A DNA stretch of 64,000 nucleotides from an uncultured Sphingomonadaceae bacterium (GTDB taxonomy: Bacteria > Pseudomonadota > Alphaproteobacteria > Sphingomonadales > Sphingomonadaceae): assembly GCA_947493195.1 (NCBI GenBank), contig CANLQG010000005.1, forward strand, positions 1 to 64,000, given 5' to 3'. Below are positions 49,719 through 58,640 of this stretch, in pieces. The notes beneath the pieces are model-generated. The model made no database searches and was not told where the DNA came from. It worked only from the letters and a program-made list of their open reading frames with translations. Position numbers and translations under genes: made by a program. The stretch's first letter is position 1, and each line of letters begins with the position of its first letter.

Positions 49719-50960
49719 GTGATCCTCTCCCCCTTCGAATGGACCATCGCCAAGCGCTACATGCTGCCGGGCCGCAGCGAAGCCGTGATTGCGCTGGTGG
49801 CGGGCATTTCCATTACCGTGGTCATGCTGTCGGTCGCTATGCTGGTGATCGTGATGAGCGTGATGAACGGCTTTCGGGCAGAACTGCTCGACCGCATTAC
49901 CGGGCTGAACGGCCATGCGGTGGTGCAGGCCTATGGCGGCAGGCTGGAAAACTGGGAAAACGTGCTGGAGGAAGTGCGTAACACCCCCGGCGTGGTCGAA
50001 GCCTCCCCGCTGATCGAACAGCCGCTTCTCGCCACATACAATGGCCGGGCCGAGGGTATTTTCGTACGCGGCAATACGGCGGACGATATCGAGAAGATGG
50101 CGGAGAACGTCGTCGTTGGCGACATGTCGAAACTGCAACCGGGCCAGCGCAACGTGGCCATCGGGTCGCGCCTGCAACAGAACCTGGGCATCCGCCTTGG
50201 CGATACGCTTACCATCATCAACCCGCAGGGCCGCCCCACGCCGTTCGGCACAGTTCCGCGCCAGATCGGCTATACCGTCACCGCGGTGTTCGAGGTGGGG
50301 CTGTATGACTTCGACGAGCGCTTCGTGGTCATGCCCATACCCGAGGCACAGACGCTGCTGATGATCGGCGATTCGATCTCCATGATCGAGGTGCAGACCG
50401 AAGACGCCGATCGCGTGAACGAGATCATGGCACCGATCCAGGCCAGCCTGAACGGGCGCGCGGTGGTTACGGGGTGGCAGGAAATGAACGCCAGCCTGTT
50501 CGAGGCCTTGCAGGTGGAGCGGGTGGCCATGGCCTTTGCCCTTGGCATCATCGTGCTGGTTGCCGCCTTCAACATCCTGTCCTCGCTGGTGATGCTGGTG
50601 CGTTCGAAAACGCGCGACATCGCCATTATGCGAACGATGGGCGCCACGCGTCGCAGCCTGCTGAAAATCTTCGTGACTACCGGCTCCATCGTTGGCGTGA
50701 TCGGTACGCTGTCGGGCGTTTCGTTGGGGCTGCTGGTGCTGCTGTTCCGCCAGCCTATCGTGGAATTCATAAGCTGGGCGTTTGGCGTGGAACTGTGGGA
50801 TCCCTCGGTGCGCTTCCTGACGGAACTGCCTGCACGGACGGACCCGATCGAAGTGCTGGTGATTGCCGGTTCCGCCATGGGACTGGCCTTCCTCGCCACG
50901 CTTTACCCGGCGTACCGGGCGTCGAACACCGACCCGGTAGAGGTGCTGCGTTATGAATAG
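49719..50960 (+). CDS. lolC: Lipoprotein-releasing ABC transporter permease LolC/LolE
   Basis: A 413-residue membrane subunit of the Lol system, which extracts outer-membrane lipoproteins from the inner membrane and passes them to LolA. The N-terminal helix [31 protein letters not shown] is followed by a large periplasmic domain (about residues 50-270) and three C-terminal helices, including [31 protein letters not shown]. One permease gene serves both roles here (LolCE fused type or homodimer), as is usual in alphaproteobacteria. The start is GTG. It overlaps lolD by 8 bp. Confidence 0.93.
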   Translation: MILSPFEWTIAKRYMLPGRSEAVIALVAGISITVVMLSVAMLVIVMSVMNGFRAELLDRITGLNGHAVVQAYGGRLENWENVLEEVRNTPGVVEASPLIEQPLLATYNGRAEGIFVRGNTADDIEKMAENVVVGDMSKLQPGQRNVAIGSRLQQNLGIRLGDTLTIINPQGRPTPFGTVPRQIGYTVTAVFEVGLYDFDERFVVMPIPEAQTLLMIGDSISMIEVQTEDADRVNEIMAPIQASLNGRAVVTGWQEMNASLFEALQVERVAMAFALGIIVLVAAFNILSSLVMLVRSKTRDIAIMRTMGATRRSLLKIFVTTGSIVGVIGTLSGVSLGLLVLLFRQPIVEFISWAFGVELWDPSVRFLTELPARTDPIEVLVIAGSAMGLAFLATLYPAYRASNTDPVEVLRYE

Positions 50961-51633
50961 TCCGGCCCCGGTCATCGCCCTGCGCAACCTTGCTCGCAGT
51001 TTCGAGCAGGGGGGCGTGCGCATTGATGTGCTGCGCGGTGTGAACCTGCAGATCGCTCCCGGCGAAATCGTGGCGCTTCTCGGTCCCTCCGGCTCCGGCA
51101 AGTCGACGCTGCTCCAGGCCGTGGGCCTGCTGGAAGGCGGCTTTTCCGGCCAGATCGAACTGGCTGGCACCGAGGCAAGCGATCTTGATGCAGCGGGTCG
51201 CACGACCCTGCGGCGCGAGCATCTGGGCTTTGTCTACCAGTTCCACCACCTGCTGCCCGATTTCAACGCGCGCGAGAATGTCGTCCTGCCGCAGTTGCTT
51301 CTGGGTGTGAGCCGACGGGATGCCGAAACACGCGCGAACGAATTGCTCGGTGCGCTGGGGCTGGAGCATCGGCTCGACCATCGGCCCAGCCAGCTGTCCG
51401 GCGGTGAACAGCAGCGCGTCGCCGTGGCGCGCGCTCTGGCAAACAAGCCCAAACTGGTGCTGGCAGACGAGCCGACCGGCAATCTCGACGAGAAAACGGC
51501 CGACCGGGTGCTGTCCGAGTTTCTCGAGCTCGTGCGCGGGCAGGGCAGTTCCGCTCTCGTCGCCACCCATAACGAGCGGCTTGCCGCGCGCATGGACCGG
51601 GTGGTGCGCCTGCACGATGGGCGCATTGCCTAG
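50953..51633 (+). CDS. lolD: Lipoprotein-releasing ABC transporter ATPase LolD
   Basis: A 226-residue ABC ATPase: Walker [10 protein letters not shown], signature [16 protein letters not shown], Walker [14 protein letters not shown], and the Lol-typical [18 protein letters not shown]. It powers LolC/E. It starts inside the permease gene. Confidence 0.95.
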   Translation: MNSPAPVIALRNLARSFEQGGVRIDVLRGVNLQIAPGEIVALLGPSGSGKSTLLQAVGLLEGGFSGQIELAGTEASDLDAAGRTTLRREHLGFVYQFHHLLPDFNARENVVLPQLLLGVSRRDAETRANELLGALGLEHRLDHRPSQLSGGEQQRVAVARALANKPKLVLADEPTGNLDEKTADRVLSEFLELVRGQGSSALVATHNERLAARMDRVVRLHDGRIA

Positions 51634-51683
51634 GGAAACCGGCAGGCGGTACGAGCGTTGATCGGCCAAAGGAGAAATTTTCC

Positions 51684-51965
51684 ATGACCGACCATCCCAG
51701 CACCTACAAGGCCGACGATACCCACCGCCCGGGCATCCAGTGGGACGACCGCGCATTCCTGCATCACGTGGGCGATGGCGGCGGCGTTCTGGATGGCGCG
51801 AAGTCCATTCGCGACGGCACCTTTGCCGACATGATCCGCCACATCATGATGATGCCCGAAGACAGCCAGAAGAATTACTACATCCAGAAGGCGGGCGACC
51901 GTAAGTTCGAGTATCAGGAGATCGTCAATCTCTACAACAGCGAGGCATTCCCGCAAGGCAAGTGA
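51684..51965 (+). CDS. Conserved small protein, unknown function (93 aa)
   Basis: A 93-residue hydrophilic protein starting ATG at 51684 after AAAGGAGAAAT. It is rich in Asp and aromatics, including RPGIQWDDRAFLHHVGDGGGVLDGAKSIRDGTF, MMMPEDSQKNYYIQKAGDRKFEYQEIVNLYNSEAFPQ. There is no signal peptide or membrane helix. The family is not recognised. It follows lolD by 50 bp and may share its transcript. Confidence 0.78.
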   Translation: MTDHPSTYKADDTHRPGIQWDDRAFLHHVGDGGGVLDGAKSIRDGTFADMIRHIMMMPEDSQKNYYIQKAGDRKFEYQEIVNLYNSEAFPQGK

Positions 51966-52025
51966 CTTGCGTGATCGGCGGCTCTCGTTCAGCCTGTCTG
52001 GCGGGACGATAATCGAGGGGCTGCC

Positions 52026-52550
52026 ATGTCTTTCTTCGCCGCGATCACTCTAATTGCCCCCCTGATCCAGGAGGTTCAGCCAGAGCCGTCGCCAACGTCA
52101 CCTCCCGACCCGTGCGCGGCGGAGCAGTATTCCGCTTTCGACTTCTGGATCGGTAAGTGGGAGGTCTTCAGAACCAGCACCGAAACGCAGGTCGCCACCA
52201 GCCGCATCGAGACGGTCAGCAACGGCTGCGCCATTCGCGAAACGTGGATGCCCCTGCGCGGAGGTGGCGGGGCCAGCCTGACCACCCTCGACCCGCAAAC
52301 GGGCATGTGGCAGCAGCTCTGGGTCGGCGCGCAGCCCGGCCGGGTGTTCTTAGAAGGCGGCCCGGTTGGGGGCGCCATGGTGCTGACCGGGTACTGGGGC
52401 CGCACGCCGAGTGGAGAGCCAAACCTTGTTCGGATGACCTACACCGCAGCAGACGATGGCTCGGTTCGCCAGCACGGGCAGGCCAGCGCCAATCATGGAG
52501 TGACCTGGAGCGACAGCTTCGATCTCACCTACCGCCCAAAGTCGGGCTAA
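52026..52550 (+). CDS. Exported protein with DUF1579-like domain
   Basis: A 174-residue protein with a short hydrophobic N-terminus (MSFFAAITLIAPLIQEV) that may be a signal peptide. The domain that follows opens with FDFWIGKWEVFRT and has IRETWMPLRGGGG, WQQLWVG and RMTYTAADDGS. This strand pattern is that of DUF1579-like, lipocalin-type barrels. Function is unknown. Confidence 0.78.
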   Translation: MSFFAAITLIAPLIQEVQPEPSPTSPPDPCAAEQYSAFDFWIGKWEVFRTSTETQVATSRIETVSNGCAIRETWMPLRGGGGASLTTLDPQTGMWQQLWVGAQPGRVFLEGGPVGGAMVLTGYWGRTPSGEPNLVRMTYTAADDGSVRQHGQASANHGVTWSDSFDLTYRPKSG

Positions 52551-52602
52551 CCATTTCACCGCCCCTCGCGAATAGGTGAGGCAAAGCCGCGAGGAGGCTG
52601 CA

Positions 52603-52953
52603 TTGCTCGAAGCACTCAATACCTGGATCCTGTCGCTCGCCGCGCAGTACAATGTGAACCCCTACATCTTCGGGGCGATCTACCTCGGGGCGATCCCGTT
52701 CTTCCTCGCTTCCATCGCTTGGCTGGTGAAGCGTGCCAGGGCCGGGCGCTCCACCGTGGCACCGACGATGCTGGCGGGGTTCTTCTTCGTTTCCGCCTAT
52801 ATCTACCTCGCCATTTTCGGGCAGGACATCCCGCTCTGGGTGTGGATTTTCCTGGCGGCGCTGATTGCCTACGGGGCGTGGTCCACCATCCGCGATACGC
52901 GCCGGAAAATCGCTGCTGCCAAAGCGGAGGAGGCGGGGGACAGCGCTGCCTGA
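52603..52953 (+). CDS. Small membrane protein with three transmembrane helices
   Basis: A 116-residue protein. Start TTG at 52603, a few bases after a strong GAGGAGG SD; the longer GTG at 52576 lacks a comparable SD. It has three hydrophobic helices (about residues 17-40, 53-75, 78-93) and a charged tail rich in Ala/Glu/Lys. No family is recognised. It lies 39 bp before dnaE and may be co-transcribed with it. Confidence 0.75.
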   Translation: MLEALNTWILSLAAQYNVNPYIFGAIYLGAIPFFLASIAWLVKRARAGRSTVAPTMLAGFFFVSAYIYLAIFGQDIPLWVWIFLAALIAYGAWSTIRDTRRKIAAAKAEEAGDSAA

Positions 52954-52992
52954 CCGCTTGGCGAATCCGGCGCGGATGCGCATATTGTCGCT

Positions 52993-55900
52993 ATGCCGTT
53001 TTCGCCTTTCGTCCCCCTGCGCGTGCTTTCCAGCTATTCCATGCTGGAAGGCGCGATTGATCCCAAGGCCATCGCCAAGCTGGCGAAGGAAAAAGGCTTC
53101 CCCGCCATCGCCATTTGCGACCGTAACGGGCTCTATGGCTCCAGTATGTTTGCGGGGGCCTGTAAGGGTGAAGGTATTCAGCCAATTGTCGGGACGCTGC
53201 TGGGCGTGCTGGCCGACGATGGCGAAACGGTCGACCATCTCCCGCTGTTCGCGCAGGACGAGGACGGGTGGAACAACCTGTGCCACCTCGTTTCGGCTGC
53301 GCACCTCGATCGCCCGCTGGAGCGGATGCCGCATGTGGGGATGGCGGATTTCGAAGGGCACACCGATGGCCTCATCGCCCTTAGCGGCGCCAGCGAGGGC
53401 GCGATCACGCGCCTGCTGGCGGACGGCAAGGAACGCAAGGCGCACGAGTTGGCGGATCGTCTGGGTGCGCTGTTCCCGCAGCGTTTCTACATAGAGCTGG
53501 CCCGGCGCGGTAATCCTGTGGAGGACGCGGCCGAAGTGGGCCTGCTCGACCTCGCCTATGCGAAGAACATCCCGCTCGTCGCTACCAATCCGGCCAACTT
53601 CGCAGAGCCGCACATGCACAGCGCGCACGATGCGATGTTGTGCATCGCCAATTCCAGCCAGATCGACAGCGATGACAGGCCGACGTCCAATCCGGAAGCC
53701 TTCGTCAAGTCCGCCAGCATGATGGAGGAACTGTTCGCCGACCTGCCCGAGGCGGTGCAGAACACCCTCGTCATCGCCCAGCGCTGCGCCTTTGCGCCGC
53801 CGCGTCGCAAGCCGATCCTGCCCAGCCTCGCGGGCGACCTCGAGGGCGAAGAGCGGATGCTGGAGGAGGATGCTCGCCGGGGTCTTGCCGCTCGTCTGGA
53901 ACAGTACGAAGAACTCTCGGACGAGGAACTGAAGACCTATACCGACCGGCTCGACTACGAAGTCGGCATCATCAGGAACATGGGCTTTCCCGGTTACTTC
54001 CTGATCGTTGCGGACTTCATCAAGTGGGCGAAATCGCAGGGCATCCCGGTGGGACCGGGCCGTGGTTCGGGCGCCGGTTCGCTGGTGGCATGGGCGCTGA
54101 CTATCACCGATCTCGACCCGATCCGCCTGGGCCTGCTGTTCGAACGCTTCCTGAACCCGGAACGCGTATCCATGCCCGACTTCGATATCGACTTCTGCGA
54201 AACGCGGCGCGGCGAAGTGATCCGCTACGTGCAGGAGCGGTACGGCAAGGACAAGGTTGCCCAGATCATCACCTTCGGCAAGATGAAGGCACGCGCCGTG
54301 CTGCGCGATACGGGGCGCATCCTGCAGATGCCTTATGGCCAGGTGGACCGGCTCACCAAGATGGTGCCCAACCATCCGACCGATCCCTGGACCCTGCCGC
54401 GCACACTGAACGGCGCCGCCGATTTCAAGCGCGAGTACGACAACGATAACCAGGTGAAGCGACTCGTCGATCTGGCAATGAAGCTGGAGGGCTATCCGCG
54501 CAACTCCTCCACCCACGCCGCCGGTGTGGTGATCGGCGATCGTCCGCTCAGCCAGCTGGTGCCGCTTTACCGCGATCCGCGGTCGGACATGCCGGTGACG
54601 CAGTTCGACATGAAGCACGTGGAAGATTCAGGGCTGGTGAAGTTCGACTTCCTCGGCCTGAAAACCCTCTCCGTGCTGCGCAAGGCGGTGGACCTGCTCA
54701 AGCGGCGCAACATCGCCATCGATCTCGATACGCTGGCATGGGACGATCCCGGCGTGTTCGACCTTCTGAAGCGCGGTGACACGGTGGGCGTGTTCCAGCT
54801 GGAATCGGAAGGCATGCGCCGCACGCTGACCGCTGTGAAGCCGACCAAGTTCGAGGATATCATCGCGCTCGTCTCGCTCTACCGGCCCGGCCCGATGGAC
54901 AACATCCCCAGCTTCGGCAAACGCAAGGCGGGCGAAGAAGAGATCGTCTACCCGCACGAGAAACTGGCAGGCATCCTCGAGGAAACCTACGGCATCTTCG
55001 TCTATCAGGAACAGGTCATGCAGGCCGCGCAGATCCTGGCGGGATACTCGCTGGGCGATGCAGACCTTCTGCGCCGCGCGATGGGCAAGAAGATCCAGGC
55101 CGAAATGGACGCCCAGCGGCTGCGCTTCTGCGAGGGGTGCAAGGAAGTCAGCGGCATCGAGAAGGACGAGGCCAATCGCCTGTTCGACTTGATCGACAAG
55201 TTCGCAGGCTACGGTTTCAACAAGTCGCACGCCGCGGCCTACGCGCTGCTGAGCTATCAGACGGCGTGGCTGAAGGCGCATTACCCGGAAGAGTTCTACG
55301 CCGCTTCAATGTGCTTCGACATGCACCAGTCGGAAAAGCTGGCGGTGTTCGTGGACGATGCGCGGCGCAACGGGGTGGACCTGCTTGCGCCGGATATTGC
55401 CCGGTCAGAGGCAGAATTCATGGTCGAGCAGACCGACACCGGCCATGCTGTTCGCTATGCGCTTGCGGGCATCCGCAACGTGGGCGAACGGGCCATGGAA
55501 ATGGTGGTTGCAGAGCGCGAGGCGCATGGCCCCTTCGAAAGCCTGCAGGACGTTTTCAAGCGCCTGCCCGCCGGATCGATGAATCGCAAGCAGCTGGAAG
55601 GGCTGACAGGTGCGGGCGCGTTTGATCGGTTCGAACCGAACCGGGCGAAAGTGATGGTCAATGCCGACATGCTGCTGGCAGTGACCGACGCCGCCAACCG
55701 CGAACGCAGCAGCGGGCAGGCCGGGCTGTTCGGCGGCGAAGACGACGTCGAACCGGACCTGCGGCTCGTTGATGCAGAAGATTGGCCAAGGTCAGAGCAG
55801 ATGAACGTCGAGAAAGACGTATTCGGCTTCTATTTCGCCGCCCACCCGGTGCAGGAATTTCGCGAAGTCGCCTCTGCCAACGGGGCGCGCAGCTACGCCG

Positions 55901-56460
55901 CCCTGATGGAGGGCGGCGTGGACGGGGGCAGGGCGCCTGCCGTCATGGCCGCCATGGTGGAAAGCGTGAACAAGGGGCGCACCAAGCGGGGGGCCGAATT
56001 CATCCGCGCTGATTTTTCGGACAGTTCCGGCCAGTTCAGCGCTGCCTGCTTCGAGGAATCGCTGGTCGACAGCTTTGTGCAGTGGGCGCAGGATGGCACC
56101 TGTGTGCTGCTCAACGTCGAACTGGACTCGCCCAACCCGGACGATCCGCCGCGCGTCACGGTGCGCGGGGCGAGGCCGCTTTCGGAAGTGAAAAGCTCCG
56201 CCAAGATGCAGCTATCTGCCGACGTGCACCAGGCCGATGCGATCGCCGCGCTTGCCGAAATCCTGGAGATTGGCCGGGCGGGCCACGGAGAGGTCGTGCT
56301 GCACCTGCGCCTTGGGGAAGAGCACGAGCCCAAAATGCTGCTGGGCAGCGACTTCAAGCTTGGCGGTGACATGGTGGACAGGCTTTCCGCCATTCCAGGG
56401 CTCAGCAACGTGGCTTTGGCGCCCATCCGCGGCGTGGGGCACCTGCGGCTTGTTGCATGA
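52993..56460 (+). CDS. dnaE: DNA polymerase III alpha subunit
   Basis: The 1155-residue replicative polymerase. The N-terminal PHP domain has lost part of its metal site (LSSYSMLEGAIDPKAI in place of the usual His-rich start), as in other proteobacterial DnaE. The polymerase core has PGRGSGAGSLVAWALTIT, the catalytic MPDFDIDFCETRRGEVI, and FNKSHAAAYALLSYQTAWLKAHYPEEF. A C-terminal OB-fold/tau-binding region follows. Length matches DnaE1 and it has no dnaE2-imuAB neighbours, so it is the main replicase. Its stop overlaps the next gene by 4 bp (ATGA). Confidence 0.98.
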   Translation: MPFSPFVPLRVLSSYSMLEGAIDPKAIAKLAKEKGFPAIAICDRNGLYGSSMFAGACKGEGIQPIVGTLLGVLADDGETVDHLPLFAQDEDGWNNLCHLVSAAHLDRPLERMPHVGMADFEGHTDGLIALSGASEGAITRLLADGKERKAHELADRLGALFPQRFYIELARRGNPVEDAAEVGLLDLAYAKNIPLVATNPANFAEPHMHSAHDAMLCIANSSQIDSDDRPTSNPEAFVKSASMMEELFADLPEAVQNTLVIAQRCAFAPPRRKPILPSLAGDLEGEERMLEEDARRGLAARLEQYEELSDEELKTYTDRLDYEVGIIRNMGFPGYFLIVADFIKWAKSQGIPVGPGRGSGAGSLVAWALTITDLDPIRLGLLFERFLNPERVSMPDFDIDFCETRRGEVIRYVQERYGKDKVAQIITFGKMKARAVLRDTGRILQMPYGQVDRLTKMVPNHPTDPWTLPRTLNGAADFKREYDNDNQVKRLVDLAMKLEGYPRNSSTHAAGVVIGDRPLSQLVPLYRDPRSDMPVTQFDMKHVEDSGLVKFDFLGLKTLSVLRKAVDLLKRRNIAIDLDTLAWDDPGVFDLLKRGDTVGVFQLESEGMRRTLTAVKPTKFEDIIALVSLYRPGPMDNIPSFGKRKAGEEEIVYPHEKLAGILEETYGIFVYQEQVMQAAQILAGYSLGDADLLRRAMGKKIQAEMDAQRLRFCEGCKEVSGIEKDEANRLFDLIDKFAGYGFNKSHAAAYALLSYQTAWLKAHYPEEFYAASMCFDMHQSEKLAVFVDDARRNGVDLLAPDIARSEAEFMVEQTDTGHAVRYALAGIRNVGERAMEMVVAEREAHGPFESLQDVFKRLPAGSMNRKQLEGLTGAGAFDRFEPNRAKVMVNADMLLAVTDAANRERSSGQAGLFGGEDDVEPDLRLVDAEDWPRSEQMNVEKDVFGFYFAAHPVQEFREVASANGARSYAALMEGGVDGGRAPAVMAAMVESVNKGRTKRGAEFIRADFSDSSGQFSAACFEESLVDSFVQWAQDGTCVLLNVELDSPNPDDPPRVTVRGARPLSEVKSSAKMQLSADVHQADAIAALAEILEIGRAGHGEVVLHLRLGEEHEPKMLLGSDFKLGGDMVDRLSAIPGLSNVALAPIRGVGHLRLVA

Positions 56461-57299
56461 CAGGTAGCGGGACTGACGCTGTCCATGATCTCACCGACAA
56501 GGAGAAGGAGGCGCTCCGCCTCCTGCTGGCCGGGCACGATGCCAAGTCCAGTGCGCGCGAACTTGGCCTTTCGCATCATACGGTGAACGACAGGCTGCGC
56601 AGCGCGCGGCGCAAGCTGGGGGTTTCCAGCAGCCGGGAAGCAGCCCGCATTCTTGGCGATGCGGAAGGGGATACACCCCAAAGCCTTGTGCACACGCAAT
56701 TCGGGATCGCCGACGATAGTGTTGGTGCCGATGATGAGGACAACGCCAACGCAAGGGACGGAACGCCTTCCGCACCGGTGTGGCGCAGAAAAGGAGTTCT
56801 CATCATGACCGTTTCCATCGCGCTCGTCGCCGCAATTTCGATTTTTGCGCTACAGGGCGATCCTGAATCGCAGCCGGAAACCGGTGGCGCGCAACTGTCA
56901 CCTGCAAAGGACGCCCCTTCCGCCGTCCCAAGAGGGGAGGACCGGCATAGCGACGCCGAACATGCCGCGCGCGAGTGGCTTGGGCTGGTAGATGAAGGTG
57001 ACGCAGAAGCGAGCCGTGAGGCAGCCGGAGAAGCGCTGCGCGCTCAACATGGCGAAAGCCTGTGGGAGCTGGGTGTTGCCCTGCGCCAGAACAACTGGGG
57101 CGTTCCGCTGCGTCGCAATCTTGTATCCAGCGACGTGAGGTCTGCCGGCGAACGCGGGGCGACGGGTGAGTTCAACATCCTCATTTTTCGTACGGAATTC
57201 AGCAGCGAACCCGAGGTGATCGAAACAATCACCATGGAACGGATCGAAGGCGAATGGCTGGTGATCGACTACGAAGGCGATTCCGTCACCGAAAACTGA
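56457..57299 (+). CDS. Membrane-anchored LuxR-type HTH regulator with DUF4019 domain
   Basis: A 280-residue protein. N-terminal HTH of the LuxR/FixJ type (DLTDKEKEALRLLLAGHDAKSSARELGLSHHTVNDRLRSARRKLGV, residues 11-57), a linker, one transmembrane helix (about residues 115-135, VLIMTVSIALVAAISIFAL) and a C-terminal periplasmic DUF4019 domain (AREWLGLVDEGDAEASREAAGEALR to GEWLVIDYEGD). The layout suggests sensing in the periplasm and DNA binding in the cytoplasm. The start overlaps the dnaE stop. Confidence 0.88.
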   Translation: MTGSGTDAVHDLTDKEKEALRLLLAGHDAKSSARELGLSHHTVNDRLRSARRKLGVSSSREAARILGDAEGDTPQSLVHTQFGIADDSVGADDEDNANARDGTPSAPVWRRKGVLIMTVSIALVAAISIFALQGDPESQPETGGAQLSPAKDAPSAVPRGEDRHSDAEHAAREWLGLVDEGDAEASREAAGEALRAQHGESLWELGVALRQNNWGVPLRRNLVSSDVRSAGERGATGEFNILIFRTEFSSEPEVIETITMERIEGEWLVIDYEGDSVTEN

Positions 57300-57318
57300 G
57301 ACCTGTCAGTAAGGCAAA

Positions 57319-57351
57319 CAAAAAGGGCCGGGATCGCTCCCGGCCCTTTTC
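57319..57351. terminator. Bidirectional terminator between the DUF4019 regulator and the OmpA gene
   Basis: The stem AAAAGGGCCGGGA / TCCCGGCCCTTTT is symmetrical, with A and T tracts on both sides. It lies between two convergent genes and can serve both strands. Confidence 0.92.
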
Positions 57352-57372
57352 GTTATCTGGTCCGTCGTGGAC

Positions 57373-58518
57373 TTACATGCCCGAACCCGGACCGTAAGTG
57401 ATTTCCACGCGGCGGTTCTGCAGCTCGCGCACACCGTCGGCGGTGGGAACGCGCAGGTCGTTCTCGCCGAAGGCTTCGCTGGAGATGCGGCCGCCCGGAA
57501 TGCCGCGACCCGTCAGGTACTGACGGACCGAAGCGTTGCGACGCTCTGCCAGGCCCATGTTGTAGGTCGCGGTACCCGAGGTATCGGTGTGACCTGCCAG
57601 CATGATGGCTGCGGTGCCGCAATCGCCGTAGGCGGTGATGGCGGAGTTGAGCACGGTGGCCGCTTCCGGAGTGATGGTCGACTCATCCCAATCGAAGAAC
57701 ACGATGTAGGGGCCCTGCTCACACACTGCAGCTGCCGGAGGAGGCGGCGGCGGGGGCGGCGGGGGCGGAGGAGGCGGCGGAGGAGGCGGCGGCGGGGGCG
57801 GAGGAGGCGGCGGGGCCGGCTCATCACCACCGAAGTTGAACAGGAAGGTGCCAAGCAGGGTGTGCGTCTCGGCATTGCCCGAGAAGGGACGATCAATGTT
57901 GTCGTCGAACTCGAGGCCGGGTACGCGGTGATACTTGTACTTGATCGACGCATCGATGCTGCGGGTCACCGGAGCGCGAAGCTGTGCGATGGCCTGCCAG
58001 GCAAAGTGGGTATCATTGTCGTCGAGGAAGCCCGGGCTGGAGTCGAAGGCCGTCACGTCGTTGAAGCTGACGTTGGTGATGCCAACGCCGCCACCGGCGG
58101 AGAAGCCGATGCCATCGTTGCCGCCAAAGTCGAGCAACGCGTTGAACATGCCGCTCCACGCGGTCATTTCACCGGCGGCAGGATCGAAAAAGCCGCTTTC
58201 GGGGATGTAGCTGCTGGGGGTGGAGAAACCGGGAACGAACGTACCCGTCGTATCGATCGACTCGATATCGAAGTCCTTGTAGGAACCCTCGACCTCGAAA
58301 CGGAGCGGACCGGCATCGTAGCCGATCACGGCTTCTGCTTCCCAGCCCATCTCGGTATCCAAAAGCACGTCGTCGCCAACGGCGGCTCCGTTCAGTATGG
58401 TGGTCTCGGCTTTGCCGATGCCCGAACCCAGGCCAATATAAAACTCGTCATCTCCGGCCATTGCCGGCGTGGCGATGAACGCCGTGGCCGTCAGCAGACC
58501 GACTGTGAACTTCTTCAT
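57373..58518 (-). CDS. OmpA-family outer-membrane protein with 26-proline linker
   Basis: A 381-residue porin-like protein. Signal peptide MKKFTVGLLTATAFIATPAMA, an eight-stranded-type beta-barrel (about residues 22-230, starting DDEFYIGLGSGIGKAE), a run of exactly 26 prolines (residues 236-261) and a C-terminal OmpA peptidoglycan-binding domain (VFFDWDESTITPEAATVLNSA, AGHTDTSGTATYNMGLAERRN, NRRVEITYG). It anchors the outer membrane to the cell wall. Start M at 58518 has a GGGGGAA-type SD. A longer start (58569) is disfavoured. Confidence 0.93.
   Translation of the reverse strand: MKKFTVGLLTATAFIATPAMAGDDEFYIGLGSGIGKAETTILNGAAVGDDVLLDTEMGWEAEAVIGYDAGPLRFEVEGSYKDFDIESIDTTGTFVPGFSTPSSYIPESGFFDPAAGEMTAWSGMFNALLDFGGNDGIGFSAGGGVGITNVSFNDVTAFDSSPGFLDDNDTHFAWQAIAQLRAPVTRSIDASIKYKYHRVPGLEFDDNIDRPFSGNAETHTLLGTFLFNFGGDEPAPPPPPPPPPPPPPPPPPPPPPPPPPPAAAVCEQGPYIVFFDWDESTITPEAATVLNSAITAYGDCGTAAIMLAGHTDTSGTATYNMGLAERRNASVRQYLTGRGIPGGRISSEAFGENDLRVPTADGVRELQNRRVEITYGPGSGM
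57736..57813 (-). repeat. Low-complexity GGN tract encoding 26 consecutive prolines
   Basis: 78 bp of NGG triplets on the plus strand (CGG, AGG and GGG mixed), i.e. CCN codons on the minus strand, all proline. It is inside the OmpA-family gene. Codon mixing reduces simple slippage but the tract contains repeated blocks (GGAGGAGGCGGCGG occurs more than once). Confidence 0.95.
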
Positions 58519-58640
58519 CAGGTATTCCCCCAATATCAAGGAACGCGAATGGGACGCGCAACGCCGCAACCACGATAATCTCGCAAGCGCGACAAAGCTG
58601 CCAGGCTTGTTACCGCAAACTCACGGAATTGCGAACCCTT

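Noticed and set aside
52525..54618. Long minus-strand ORF (697 codons) opposite dnaE
   Set aside because: Antisense shadow of dnaE and the small membrane gene; no motif.
57736..57813. CRISPR-like or microsatellite array
   Set aside because: Not repeat-spacer; it is a proline-coding tract inside an ORF.
57367..58578. Plus-strand 403-codon ORF rich in Arg/Gly
   Set aside because: It is the mirror of the OmpA gene; the Arg/Gly run comes from the GGN tract that encodes proline on the other strand. No SD or family match.
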